Below are positions 34,288-43,377 of a stretch of DNA of 64,000 nucleotides, piece after piece; the stretch's first letter is position 1, and the number at the start of each line of letters is the position of its first letter. The translations under genes were made by a program, and so were the position numbers. Source of the DNA: Prauserella_A sp040645195. Lineage in GTDB: Bacteria; Actinomycetota; Actinomycetes; Mycobacteriales; Pseudonocardiaceae. The notes under the pieces are model-generated. The model worked only from the letters and a program-made list of their open reading frames with translations, made no database searches and was not told the DNA's origin. The stretch lies in the NCBI RefSeq assembly GCF_040645195.1, contig NZ_JBEYXW010000009.1, positions 110,637-174,636 of the forward strand, given 5' to 3'.

Positions 34288-35142
34288 ATGGGAAGAGTTG
34301 AAGGCAAGGTCGCGCTGGTCACCGGCGCCGCGCGGGGAATGGGTGCTTCCCACGCGGTGACGCTTGCCCGCGAAGGAGCGGATCTGGTCATCTTCGACTG
34401 TCCAGGCGAGCTGCCCACCGTCCCTTATGGACTCGGCACGCGAGAGGAACTGGACCAAGTCGCAGCCGAGGTCGAAAAGCTTGGTCGGCGGGCCGTCGTG
34501 GTCGAGGGTGATGTCCGGTCGCAGGCTGACCTCGATCGTGCGGTCGAGACGGCGATCTCCGAGTTCGGCCGGCTTGACCAGCTCGTCGCGAACGCCGGGA
34601 TTTGGACCCTCGCACCGAGCTGGGAGATGAGTGACGACCAGTGGCAGGAGACGATTGACGTCAATTTGACCGGCACCTGGCACAGCGTGAAGGCGGTGTT
34701 CCCACACATGAGGGAACGCGAAACCGGCTCGATAGTGCTGATCTCGTCGATTAATGGAATCGAAGGCCTCCCCGGCGCGATCAACTACTGCGCTGCCAAG
34801 TTCGGTGTGCTCGGCGTGATGAAAACAACCGCGATGGAAGGCGGGCCGTTCAACATTCGCTGCAACGCCATCCTGCCCGGCTTCATCAGCACCCCGATTC
34901 ACAAATGGCAAGGCGCCTATGACTTTCTTGCGGGAAAGCCGGGTGGCACCGATGCTGACCGCCTCGCCGCCGCTCCCTATTACGGGGTCCTCAAAGGTCG
35001 CGGCCCACTCGACCCTGTCAATGTCAGCAATGCGGTGCTCTATCTGCTCTCAGACGAAGCGAAGGACGTGACTGGGATCGAGCTCCCCATCGATGCCGGC
35101 CACACCGCGCTGCCGCACTTCAACCCCGCACCTGTTCAGTAA
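34288..35142 (+). CDS. Mycofactocin-coupled short-chain dehydrogenase
   Basis: 284 residues. GAARGMGASHAVTLAREGAD, the insertion ..CPGELPTVPYGLGTREELDQVAAEVEKLGRR.., NAGIWTL, Ser in LISSINGIEG and YCAAKFG mark another member of the mycofactocin-type SDRs. GAGGAGGAACGACG before the ATG is a strong ribosome binding site. Same operon as the SDR at 33412. The two probably oxidise different alcohol intermediates of the same pathway. Downstream comes the broken SDR copy. Confidence 0.88.
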   Translation: MGRVEGKVALVTGAARGMGASHAVTLAREGADLVIFDCPGELPTVPYGLGTREELDQVAAEVEKLGRRAVVVEGDVRSQADLDRAVETAISEFGRLDQLVANAGIWTLAPSWEMSDDQWQETIDVNLTGTWHSVKAVFPHMRERETGSIVLISSINGIEGLPGAINYCAAKFGVLGVMKTTAMEGGPFNIRCNAILPGFISTPIHKWQGAYDFLAGKPGGTDADRLAAAPYYGVLKGRGPLDPVNVSNAVLYLLSDEAKDVTGIELPIDAGHTALPHFNPAPVQ

Positions 35143-35178
35143 ACGTTGGGCGGAACGATGCTGGACGAGTAGGTCACG

Positions 35179-35981
35179 GTGGCGCCACAGCTGCGTCTGG
35201 ATGGGCCAGGTCGCCGTGGTGACCGGCGCGCGTCGTGGTCTCGGCCAGGCCTACGCCATGGCGCTCGCCGAGCGCGGCGTCGCGGTCGACAACCGCATCC
35301 GTCCTGGCACCGAAGACCAGCCGCCCGTCGCCGCCGAGGTCGCGGAGTCGATCACCGCGGCTGGCGGTTCGGCGGTCGCGGACACCCTCGGACATCGGCA
35401 CCAAGGCCGGGACGGAGGCCGTGATCGTCACGGCGCTGGAAGCATACAGCCGTGATCGAGATCGTCGTCAACAACGCGGGAATCGTGCAGTTCCACAAGT
35501 TCGCCGAGTATCCGGACGACGAGTTCGAGCAGATGCTCTCTCTCCGTGGCACTGGCGGATCAAAAGGCAGCCCTGGCCGCACCTCGCCGCGCAGGGCTAC
35601 GGCCGCATCGTCAACGCGATCTCGCCCACTGCCTGGACGCCGTTCCACGCCAGGGTGCCCCACGTCAGCCCGGAACGCCGCGAGGTCCTCGAACGCGATT
35701 TCCGGCCGGAGCAGGCGCCGCCGGTACTGGTCGTTGGCGCACTCCTCGTGCACGCTCACCGGCGAGATCATCGCCGCCGCCGGCGCGCAGGTGAGCCGGT
35801 TCATCCTCGGCCAGACCGAAGGGGCGACGTGCAGCGCCGAGCTGACCCCGGAGGATTCTCGAACGGCTTACCGGACGTGTGGGACGAGACGGGCTATGTC
35901 CGGGTCGGTCTGGTAACGCCGGCCAGCGGACGCATGGCGAGAGCCGAGGTGCCGCCCGCGGCGCGGAGACCCGTCGCATGA
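35179..35981 (+). pseudogene. Degraded duplicate of the SDR at 23543-24490
   Basis: Piecing together frames gives APQLRLD, then GQVAVVTGARRGLGQAYAMALAERG, ..NRIRPGTEDQPPVAAEVAESI.., NNAGIVQFHKFAEYPDDEFEQML, ..WPHLAAQGYGRIVN, AISPTAWTPFHARVPHVSPERREVL, ..AAAGAQVSRFILGQTEGA.. and DVWDETGYVRVGLVTP. All are near-identical to the intact gene but need several frame changes. The stretch between GYGRIVN and AISPTAW, with the catalytic Tyr-Lys (~42 codons), is deleted precisely between two GTCAAC repeats in the intact copy. The start region has lost its ribosome site. The last codons and the ATGA overlap with the next remnant are kept. Confidence 0.85.
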
Positions 35982-36020
35982 CGGCAGGGATACAGGCCAT
36001 GCTGCGGCGCCGTCCATCAC
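35978..36020 (+). pseudogene. First codons of a duplicated MDR oxidoreductase
   Basis: TAGIQAMLRRRPS copies the first residues of the reductase at 23546 (TAGIQAVLRRRPA), with the same ATGA overlap to the SDR, and diverges after ~14 codons. It marks the end of the duplicated segment. Confidence 0.75.
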
Positions 36021-37477
36021 AGCGTCAACGACGCCGACAACCGCATCGACCAATGGCGATCCCGTTAGATCACCACCGACCGGCCCACCACCGTCGCCCG
36101 CAAACGCTTCCCCACACCGCAGCCCGACGCGACCAGCACGCCGCGGTTACGCACCCGGCCCGTGGCCTCCATGATTGCGGTGTCGAACGACAACAACGGA
36201 ACCGGCGCCGCCGACATCCCCCACACCGGGACCCCGTCCGGCACACGACTCGACTCCCCCTCTCGGAGAGACCGTCCCCGCATCAGCACGCACGTACCCG
36301 GGGAGCACCGTCGACAAGACGGCAGAACTCACTGTCACCCACTCCTGATCACCAGGGGGAGGGCGCACCGAGGCCGAGCCTACCGGCCAGCCTCACGCTC
36401 ACACGGGAAACTACACACCGTAGCTATTCGATCTCGCCCTTCGACTGGACGTGGCATCATCACCATTGACTGATTCAACCAGACTCAGCAACAAACCCCT
36501 CGGGCCATAACGACTGACAGCGACGCGTGTGGTCAAGCCTCGATCGACACTCTTCGTTGGCGCGGGTGAATCGGCGGTAGAGGGGGCTGATGACCAGTGC
36601 GTGGTGGGCCACCAGCTCACGCCGTCGGCTACCGCGAGGAAGGCTACGGGAGGCCAGAACGAGGGCAGCACATCGAACGCCGGCCGCTATGGTAAGTCCA
36701 CATAGGAAGGACGCAGGGGCAGGCCGACGATCATGGCGCCGAGTGCGCGGATCGCGGCCAGGCCTTCGCCCTTGCTCGTCGCGGCCGCGAAGATGCCCAG
36801 GGGGACGAACAGCACGGACAGTCCGATCGGCACCAGCACCGGGATCGGCCGGGCGGAGAAGTGAGGCTGGTGGTACACCTCCGCCCTGTCGTCCGGGTCT
36901 GCATCGACCCAGCACCTGGCAGTTCATCGTGCTTCCGACGCGTACAGTGGCAGGGTCCTGGCGTTATTTCATACGCCAAGTTGCAGGCCCGACGCGATTG
37001 TCCTCAGTGGACTTTTCGGTTTTGCGCCGTCTCAGCACAGTGGACGGACCGGGCCGACGCCGCACGGGAGCGCCCCGCACGGCGCGGCCAGCCACCACGA
37101 AACGCCGGACGGCGTCGACACCTGCCTCGCGGACTCGACGCGGTTTCCGCTGGAGTACGGCTGCTACACGATCATGCCGTCCTTCCGTGCCGAGCAGCCC
37201 GGTGCGTGCGGTACGGCGCAGCCTCGCTAGGAAGGACGCGCGGCTGGACAAGGTGGGCGAGTTCCGGTGTGGCTGCACGATCTAGACCCTGTTGTCCGTG
37301 CCGTTCTACGATGCGTTCGGCGCAGACGAGCGGACCGCGCTCGCCGCGGACCCGTTCTCCGGCCTCGGCGAGATCGTCGGGTCGGGAGGACGCCACGACC
37401 TCCCCGCTGATCCCGCGTGGATGAGCCGAAGGGGTGGCCGGAGTCGGTCACCCGGGCATGACCGGAGGCGGTACCGC
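36021..37477. other. 1.4 kb without a convincing gene between the two halves
   Basis: No domain is recognisable on either strand. A minus frame from ~36920 to 36687 (..DDRAEVYHQPHFSARPIP.., then VLVPIGLSVLFVPLGIFAAA) contains one possible membrane helix and could be a small protein or a gene fragment; its start is unclear. On the plus strand ..DGVDTCLADSTRFPLEYGCY.. (near 37100-37160) and VPFYDAFGADERTALAADPF (near 37300-37360) look like protein relics. I read the stretch as remnants plus the promoter region of the thioesterase. Confidence 0.4.
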
Positions 37478-38191
37478 ATGAGCGATCCCGTGGTGTGCCT
37501 GCCCTACGCCGGGGCGGGCGCCGGGTTCTTCCGCACCTGGCAGGAGGTGGCACCCACCGGGGTCGACCTGCTGCCCGTGCAGTTGCCAGGGCGTGAGGAG
37601 CGCACCGACGAGCCGCCGCATCGCGATGTGCGGTCCGCGGTGGAGGCGATGCTGCGCGGCACGGCGCTGCGGAACGCCGCGGCCGGACGCCGTCCGGTCG
37701 CGGTCTTCGGCCACAGCCTCGGCGCGGTGCTGGCGTTCGAGCTGGCGCGCGCCGTCGAGGAACGCACGGAGATCACCATGTCGCACGTGTTCGTCAGCGG
37801 GTCGCCCGCACCGGCACGCGGCAGGGCGGCCCGCTCGGCCGACCTCGACACCGGCGAGTTCCTCGCCAGGGTCGAGGAGCTCGCCGGCTACCGGCACCCG
37901 GCGTTCGACGTTGCCGAGTTCCGCGAGCTGCTGCTGCCCACACTGCGGGCCGACGTGGCGATGCACGAGTCGTACAAACCGGTGTCGCCCCATCCGATCG
38001 ACGCACCCATCACCTGCCTGCGTGGCGTCGAGGACACGCTGGTGTCCCGGGAGGACGCGATGGCGTGGGCGGAAGCGACGAGCGGCTCGTTCACCTACGC
38101 CGAGCTGCCGGGTGGCCACATGTACCTCACCGAGGACCCGGAGGCCGTCATGGGCGTCATCGCGAGCACGCTGGACTCGTCGTGCGGCTGA
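37478..38191 (+). CDS. Type II thioesterase
   Basis: 237 residues. CLPYAGAGAGFFRTW, PGREERTDEP, the nucleophile elbow GHSLG (Ser80) and the C-terminal His in LPGGHMYLTEDPE make the classical type II thioesterase of PKS/NRPS clusters, which removes wrong or stalled acyl groups from carrier domains, or unloads a free carrier. I chose the ATG at 37478 because the family begins two or three residues before this VVCLPYAGAG motif. The SDR that follows starts inside its last codons (GTG at 38182), and the NRPS follows that, so the three form one operon. Confidence 0.88.
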   Translation: MSDPVVCLPYAGAGAGFFRTWQEVAPTGVDLLPVQLPGREERTDEPPHRDVRSAVEAMLRGTALRNAAAGRRPVAVFGHSLGAVLAFELARAVEERTEITMSHVFVSGSPAPARGRAARSADLDTGEFLARVEELAGYRHPAFDVAEFRELLLPTLRADVAMHESYKPVSPHPIDAPITCLRGVEDTLVSREDAMAWAEATSGSFTYAELPGGHMYLTEDPEAVMGVIASTLDSSCG

Positions 38192-39006
38192 ACGGCAGAA
38201 CGGCCCTCGTCACCGGTGCCGGGCGCGGGCTGGGCCGCGAGTGCGCCGTGCGGTTCGCGGAAGAAGGTGCGGATCTCGTCCTCGTCGACATCGGCGGGGA
38301 CGTCCCCGGCGTGCCCTACCCGCTGGCCACGACAGCCCAGCTCACCCGAACCGAGGCGCTGTGCCGCCAGGCGGGTGCCGCGACGCTGGGCGTGCTGGCC
38401 GACGTGCGGGACCGCGCCGACGTCGACGCGGCCGTCCGCCGGGCGCTCGACCGGTTCGGCCGCATCGACGTGCTGGTCAACAACGCCGGCATCGCCGCGC
38501 CCGCGGGCAAACCCGTGCACGGCATGAGCGAGGACGAGTGGGCACTGATGCTGGACGTCGACCTGTCCGGGGCGTGGCGGGTGATCCGGGCGGTCGCGCC
38601 CGGCATGCTCGCGCGCCGCACCGGCAGCATCATCAACGTCGCCTCCACCGCCGGTCTGGTGGGCTACCGGCACTTCGCCGCCTACGTCGCGGCCAAGCAC
38701 GGTCTCGTCGGACTCACGAAGGCCGCCGCGCTGGACCTCGCACCAGCCCGCGTCCGGGTCAACGCCCTGTGTCCCGGCTCGGTACGGGACACGCCGGCGG
38801 TCGACGGCCGGATGCTGGGCGAGATCGCCCGCAGCCTCGACGTCGACGTCGACGAACACGAGCAGGCGTTCGTCGTCGCCCAGCCCACCAACGCGCTGGT
38901 CGAGCCCGCCGAGGTGGCCGGTGCGGCGCTGTGGCTGGCCAGCGACGACTCCAGCCACGTCACCGGCACCACGGTCACGGTCGACGGCGGGTTCACCGCC
39001 CGATGA
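38182..39006 (+). CDS. Short-chain dehydrogenase (mycofactocin-type insertion)
   Basis: 274 residues. GAGRGLGRECAVRFAEEGAD, an insertion DIGGDVPGVPYPLATTAQL like that of mycofactocin-coupled SDRs, NNAGIAA, Ser in VASTAGLVG and YVAAKHG. The GTG at 38182 overlaps the thioesterase gene by 10 bases and the stop overlaps the NRPS start (ATGA). In this operon it most likely oxidises the side chain or beta-hydroxyl of the amino acid held on the NRPS carrier or its released product (inference). Confidence 0.82.
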   Translation: MRLNGRTALVTGAGRGLGRECAVRFAEEGADLVLVDIGGDVPGVPYPLATTAQLTRTEALCRQAGAATLGVLADVRDRADVDAAVRRALDRFGRIDVLVNNAGIAAPAGKPVHGMSEDEWALMLDVDLSGAWRVIRAVAPGMLARRTGSIINVASTAGLVGYRHFAAYVAAKHGLVGLTKAAALDLAPARVRVNALCPGSVRDTPAVDGRMLGEIARSLDVDVDEHEQAFVVAQPTNALVEPAEVAGAALWLASDDSSHVTGTTVTVDGGFTAR

Positions 39007-41549
39007 CACCGGCACCCGACGGAACGACGCGCACCACACACGGCGAGCTGCACCACGGCCTCGTCCTGCGCCTGACCGACCCGGCGCGGATCGCCGCCGC
39101 ACGGGCCGCCGTCCAGTGGCACCAGCACATCGACGCCCACCACGACGCGGAGACCGCCCGGCTGCTGCCGTACCGCGAGGCCCGCCGCCCCGTCGACCCC
39201 GGCGGTCCGCCGGTGCGCACCGTGCTGACCACCTACGCCGATGCCACCGCGGACCTCGTCGTGGTGGCGGCCAGGAAGGCGCTCGACCACGCCGGGCTGC
39301 GTGCCGAGGCGCACCGGTGCGCGGGTGGCGGCACCGGCACGGCCCCGCCCGCTCCCGTGGTGCCCGTCGCGGCCGCGGCCATCGCCCTGTCGCGGTACAC
39401 GCACACGCGCTCGGTGCGAGTCGGCACGCCGGGCGCGGCACTGGCCGTCGACGTCGACGACGGCCAGCCGGTGGCGGACTTTCTCGACGCGGTCGCCGGT
39501 GCGCTGGCCGGCGCGGTCGGCACCGATCCCCCGCCCTGCGTGGTGCTGGCGGGGCAGCCCGACGCCGAGGACTACGTCCCGTTCCCGGCCGGCGCCACGG
39601 CAGGCGGCCACGCGCACGACGAGCACGGGCTCACGCCGGACCTGGCTGAGGACTTCGCCCGGCACGCCGCCCGTGTGGCCGCGGCGCTGGCCGCGCCAGG
39701 GGGACGTGTGGTGGGCGACCTCGACCTGCTCGACCACGCGGAGGCCGCGCGGGTGGTCGCGCTCGGCCGGGGACCGGTTCCCGGGCCGGCCGGCGCGGAG
39801 ACCATCCACGAAGCGTTCCGGCGCGTCGTGGCACGCGACCCGGACGCCGTCGCGGTGTGCGACGCGACCCGGCGCCTGACTTACCGCGAACTCGACGCGC
39901 GGTCCACCGCGTGGGCCAGGGTCCTCGTCGACCGCGGCGCGACGGGCGGGTACGTGGGCGTGTGCCTCAAACGCACCGTCGACCTCGTGGTCGCCCTGCT
40001 CGCCGTCCTCAAGGCGGGCGCGGCCTACGTCCCGATGGACGTCCAGTCACCCGACGAGCGCCTGCGCCACGCGGCGGCGGATTCCGGCGCGGCGCTGGTG
40101 GTGACCGGCATCTCCGGTTTCCCGGCGGAGCACCCCCTCCGGCCGAAGGACCTCGACGTCGCATCGGACGCCGAACTGCCCGCCCGGTCACCGGACTCAC
40201 CCGCCTACGTCGTGTACACCTCGGGCACCACCGGCAAGCCCAAGGGCGTGGTGGTCCCGCACCGCAACGTCCTGGCCCTGGTCACCGCCACCGAGGACGA
40301 CCTCGGCCTCGGGCCCGCCGACAGCTGGACCTTCGTCCACTCGGCCGCCTTCGACTTCTCGGTCTGGGAGGTCTGGGGCTGCCTGCTCACCGGTGGCCGG
40401 CTGGTCGTCGTGCCCGCACTGACGGCCCGGTCGCCGGAGGAGTTCGCCGACTTGCTCGTCCGCGAACAGGTGAGCGTGCTCAGCCAGACCCCGTCGGCGT
40501 TCGCCGCGCTCTCGGGGTTCGCGGGGCCCGCACCCCGGCTGGTGGTCTTCGGTGGCGAGGCGCTCGACCCGCACGCGGTCGTCGGCTGGCTGCGGGACCG
40601 GCCGGCCACCCGCTTGGTCAACATGTACGGCATCACCGAGACGACCGTGCACGTCACCAGCCACGACGTCGACGCGCGCCACCCGAGAACGCACTGCGTC
40701 GGCCGGCCGCTGCCGGGCTGGACGGTGTCGGTGCGCGACAGCAGGGGGCGGCCGCTCCCCGTCGGCGCGGTCGGGGAGATCTACGTCGGCGGCGCGGGCC
40801 TCGCCCACGGCTACCTCCACCGCCCCGAGCTGACCTCGGCACGCTTCGTCGACGTCGGCGGCGAGCGGCTCTACCGCAGTGGCGACCTCGGCCGGCTGAA
40901 CCGGGACGGCACGCTCGATCACCTCGGCAGGCTCGACGACCAGGTGAAGATCCGCGGTCACCGCGTCGAGCTCGGCGAAATCCGCTCCGTGCTGCTCGAG
41001 GACCAGGACGTGACCGACGCGGCCGTGATCGTGCTCGACCGCGAGCGCGGCGCCGAGTACGCGCGCATCGTGGCCTACGTCGTGCTGCGCGCCGGTGCGG
41101 AACCCCGGGCGGTCCGGCACCGGATCGCCGCCGTGCTGCCGGACTACATGCTTCCGGCCGATCTCGTGCCACTTCCCGTTCTCCCGTTGACCGGCAACGG
41201 GAAGCTCGACCGCGGGGCACTACCCAGCGCTGCCGCCCCCGCCGGATCGGCCGCCCGCCCCGACTCCCCCGTCGGCGCGATGGTCGCACTGTGGCGGTCC
41301 GTCCTGCGCGGCGATCTGCACGAGCACTCGCACTTCTTCGACGAACTGGGCGGCAACTCGCTGCTCGCGGTGCGCCTGCTGACGGCGCTGCGCAAGGCGG
41401 GTCACGGCTCGCTCGCGCTGCGCGACCTCTACCGCCACCCCACCCCCGCCGCACTCGCCGACAGCGTCCGGGAATCAGGGTTCGCCGGTCCGCGCGGCAC
41501 GCGCCGAGTAGACCAACAACCGCTTCCGTATGGACTAGTTGCGCATTAA
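39003..41549 (+). CDS. NRPS module: degenerate C-like, A (Thr-like code), PCP
   Basis: 848 residues. Residues ~1-255 resemble a condensation domain, but the place of HHxxxDG reads ARKALDH (~89-95), so it cannot condense. The A domain (~262-740) has YTSGTTGKPKG, NMYGITETT, YRSGDLGR, DQVKIRGHRVELGE and the C-terminal Lys734 in GNGKLDR. The specificity residues read by alignment to PheA are D451, F452, W455, S494, V514, F516, M541, V549, H550, K734 = DFWSVFMVHK, seven of ten identical to the threonine code DFWNIGMVHK. The PCP has LGGNS with Ser786. The ATG overlaps the SDR stop. With no working C or TE domain it should load a hydroxy-amino acid such as Thr for the neighbouring SDR and thioesterase. 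Confidence 0.88.
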   Translation: MTPAPDGTTRTTHGELHHGLVLRLTDPARIAAARAAVQWHQHIDAHHDAETARLLPYREARRPVDPGGPPVRTVLTTYADATADLVVVAARKALDHAGLRAEAHRCAGGGTGTAPPAPVVPVAAAAIALSRYTHTRSVRVGTPGAALAVDVDDGQPVADFLDAVAGALAGAVGTDPPPCVVLAGQPDAEDYVPFPAGATAGGHAHDEHGLTPDLAEDFARHAARVAAALAAPGGRVVGDLDLLDHAEAARVVALGRGPVPGPAGAETIHEAFRRVVARDPDAVAVCDATRRLTYRELDARSTAWARVLVDRGATGGYVGVCLKRTVDLVVALLAVLKAGAAYVPMDVQSPDERLRHAAADSGAALVVTGISGFPAEHPLRPKDLDVASDAELPARSPDSPAYVVYTSGTTGKPKGVVVPHRNVLALVTATEDDLGLGPADSWTFVHSAAFDFSVWEVWGCLLTGGRLVVVPALTARSPEEFADLLVREQVSVLSQTPSAFAALSGFAGPAPRLVVFGGEALDPHAVVGWLRDRPATRLVNMYGITETTVHVTSHDVDARHPRTHCVGRPLPGWTVSVRDSRGRPLPVGAVGEIYVGGAGLAHGYLHRPELTSARFVDVGGERLYRSGDLGRLNRDGTLDHLGRLDDQVKIRGHRVELGEIRSVLLEDQDVTDAAVIVLDRERGAEYARIVAYVVLRAGAEPRAVRHRIAAVLPDYMLPADLVPLPVLPLTGNGKLDRGALPSAAAPAGSAARPDSPVGAMVALWRSVLRGDLHEHSHFFDELGGNSLLAVRLLTALRKAGHGSLALRDLYRHPTPAALADSVRESGFAGPRGTRRVDQQPLPYGLVAH

Positions 41550-41777
41550 CCGAAGATCACCGCGCAATCCGCGAAAGCGGGAGACTGAGCGACGATCTTG
41601 AATAGCCATCCGGCAGGTGGCGGATAGACCGACAGCGACAGGCGTGGCCGGATAGTCAATAGGTCCGGCCGCAAGCGTACCTGCGGCTACCGCCGGTGTC
41701 GGGGTTATGGCAGGCTGAGGCGCGCTTAGCTCACGCCCCAACGATAAACCGAGTAAATCTACGTGCGAGGAGTTGGG

Positions 41778-42476
41778 ATGACTGGGGGTCTGCCAGATCG
41801 GCAAACGGGTAAGCTACCTTCCTTGAGACGGAACAAAAGCGCAGCCTACGACATTTCGTCCTTTGTCACCAGGCAAGGACTGCTCCTCCCGAAGAGGATA
41901 TCATTCGATAACTGGATGGGGCTCGGCAGCTACCTGTCCGGCATTTATTCCTCGTCGGCGTGGTGCCTTGGCGACTGGCTCCTGTACGGAGAGGCCAGTT
42001 TCAACGGCCGCTACAAAGACGCGATCACGCTCACGTCACTGGATTACCAGACTCTGCGGAATCACGCGTGGGTGGCGCGGAGCTTTCCCCTGTCTCGCCG
42101 CCGGGACACGCTCAGCTTCACCCATCATGCCGAGGTGGCAGGCCTCACGGAACCCGAACAGGACTTCTGGCTGCGCAAGGCCGAGGAGAACGCATGGTCG
42201 GCCAAACGCCTGCGTCGCGAGGTGAAGACGAGCATGCTGGAACGAACCAATGACAACGAACTGGAACGAGGTAGAAGTCAATCCAGCGAAGGTACCGCTG
42301 CGCTTTCACCCGAGGAAACCGTGCTGCTCAGAGTCTCGATCGCGGCGGAAAGTCTCGAGTCCTGCCACGAGGCGGCGAGCAAACTCGGCCTCGAGGTGGA
42401 GGCATGGGCCGAGCAGATCCTGGTGACAGCAGCGCTCAGGACTCTGACCCCATCCCCGAGTAGCAAGGTGAGCTGA
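41778..42476 (+). CDS. LmbU-family transcriptional regulator
   Basis: 232 residues. LPKRISFDNWMGLGSYLSGIYSSSAWCLGDWLLYGE and YQTLRNHAWVARSFPLSRRRDTLSFTHHAEVAGL are the conserved LmbU core (named for the lincomycin cluster activator), including a helix-turn-helix region. The C-terminal ~70 residues are variable. LmbU proteins activate antibiotic gene clusters, often by binding within the cluster. The ATG at 41778 has GAGGAG 6-7 bases upstream; a GTG at 41763 would include that site. It stands between the plus-strand NRPS operon and the convergent exporter genes, and is the likely pathway-specific regulator. Confidence 0.88.
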   Translation: MTGGLPDRQTGKLPSLRRNKSAAYDISSFVTRQGLLLPKRISFDNWMGLGSYLSGIYSSSAWCLGDWLLYGEASFNGRYKDAITLTSLDYQTLRNHAWVARSFPLSRRRDTLSFTHHAEVAGLTEPEQDFWLRKAEENAWSAKRLRREVKTSMLERTNDNELERGRSQSSEGTAALSPEETVLLRVSIAAESLESCHEAASKLGLEVEAWAEQILVTAALRTLTPSPSSKVS

Positions 42477-42510
42477 TCTTCACGGTGCAGGTGAATCCTG
42501 GGTCGAAGGA

Positions 42511-42551
42511 ACGGCATGGGCACAGGAAACGCAGGCCTGTACCCATGCCGT
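42511..42551. terminator. Bidirectional hairpin terminator
   Basis: Arms ACGGCATGGGCACAGG (42511-42526) and CCTGTACCCATGCCGT (42536-42551) pair over 16 bases with one mismatch around a 9-base loop, between the convergent LmbU and exporter-permease genes. Confidence 0.75.
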
Positions 42552-42615
42552 CACGAGGGGTGATCAGTTCTCCGGTGATTGTTCGTCGGAAGTGATGGGG
42601 TGAGGGGCGCGCCGT

Positions 42616-43377
42616 TCAGGCGATTTTGCGGTGGTAGACGACCCTGGCGAAGGCGTAGGCGACGATGAGGATGCCCACGCACCAGGCGAGGGCGACCCAG
42701 ATGTCGTTGCCGACCGGGTTCTGGGCGAACAGGTCGCGAATCGTGTTGACGATGGAGGTCATCGGCTGGTTCTCGGCGAAGGCGCGCACCGGGCCGGGCA
42801 TTGTTTCGGTGGGCACGAATGCCGAACTGACGAACGGCAGGAAGATGAGCGGGAAGGAGAATGCGCCCGCGCCGTCCGGGGAATTCGCGGAAAGGCCGGG
42901 AATGACGGCGATCCACGTCAGGGTCAGGGTGAACAGGAGCAGCACGCCGGCGACCGCGAGCCAGTCCAGAAAGCTCGCCCCCGAGCGGAAGCCCATGAGG
43001 AGGGCGACACCCACGACGAGCACGAGCGAGATCAGATTGGCGATCAGCGAGGTCAGCACGTGGGCCCACAGCACGGACGATCGCACGATCGGCAGAGACT
43101 GGAGTCGCTCGAAAATGCCGCTCGACATCTCCCCGTAGATCCGGTACGCGGTGTACGAGATGCCCGAAGCGATGGTGATGAGCAGAATACCGGGCAACAT
43201 GAAGTTCACATACGACTCCGACCCCGTTTCGATCGCGCCACCGAACACGTAGACGAACATCAGCATGATCGCGATCGGCATGACCGCGGTCGTGATGATG
43301 GTGTCCGGGCTGCGCATGATGTGGCGCAGGGATCGACGCAGCAGGACGGTCGTGTCGCCGAGAAGACTCTTGGCCAT
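42616..43377 (-). CDS. ABC-2 type export permease (DrrB-like)
   Basis: 253 residues with six hydrophobic segments, e.g. TAVMPIAIMLMFVYVFGG, ISLVLVVGVALLMGF, AGVLLLFTLTLTWIAVIPGL. The ..RLQSLPIVRSSVLWAHVLTSL.. coupling segment and ..FLPFVSSAFVPTETMPGPVRAFAENQPMT.. are characteristic of the daunorubicin resistance DrrB family. It forms an exporter with the ATPase encoded immediately upstream (TGATG overlap) and probably exports, and protects against, the product of this cluster. Confidence 0.9.
   Translation of the reverse strand: MAKSLLGDTTVLLRRSLRHIMRSPDTIITTAVMPIAIMLMFVYVFGGAIETGSESYVNFMLPGILLITIASGISYTAYRIYGEMSSGIFERLQSLPIVRSSVLWAHVLTSLIANLISLVLVVGVALLMGFRSGASFLDWLAVAGVLLLFTLTLTWIAVIPGLSANSPDGAGAFSFPLIFLPFVSSAFVPTETMPGPVRAFAENQPMTSIVNTIRDLFAQNPVGNDIWVALAWCVGILIVAYAFARVVYHRKIA

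Noticed and set aside
36065..36473. Overlapping short open frames on both strands as possible small genes
   Set aside because: No start with a ribosome binding site, no domain and low-complexity Arg/Ser/Pro composition.
37593..39002. 470-codon N-terminal extension of the NRPS frame
   Set aside because: It runs through the thioesterase and SDR genes in another frame; the ATG at 39003 overlaps the SDR stop and begins the domain.
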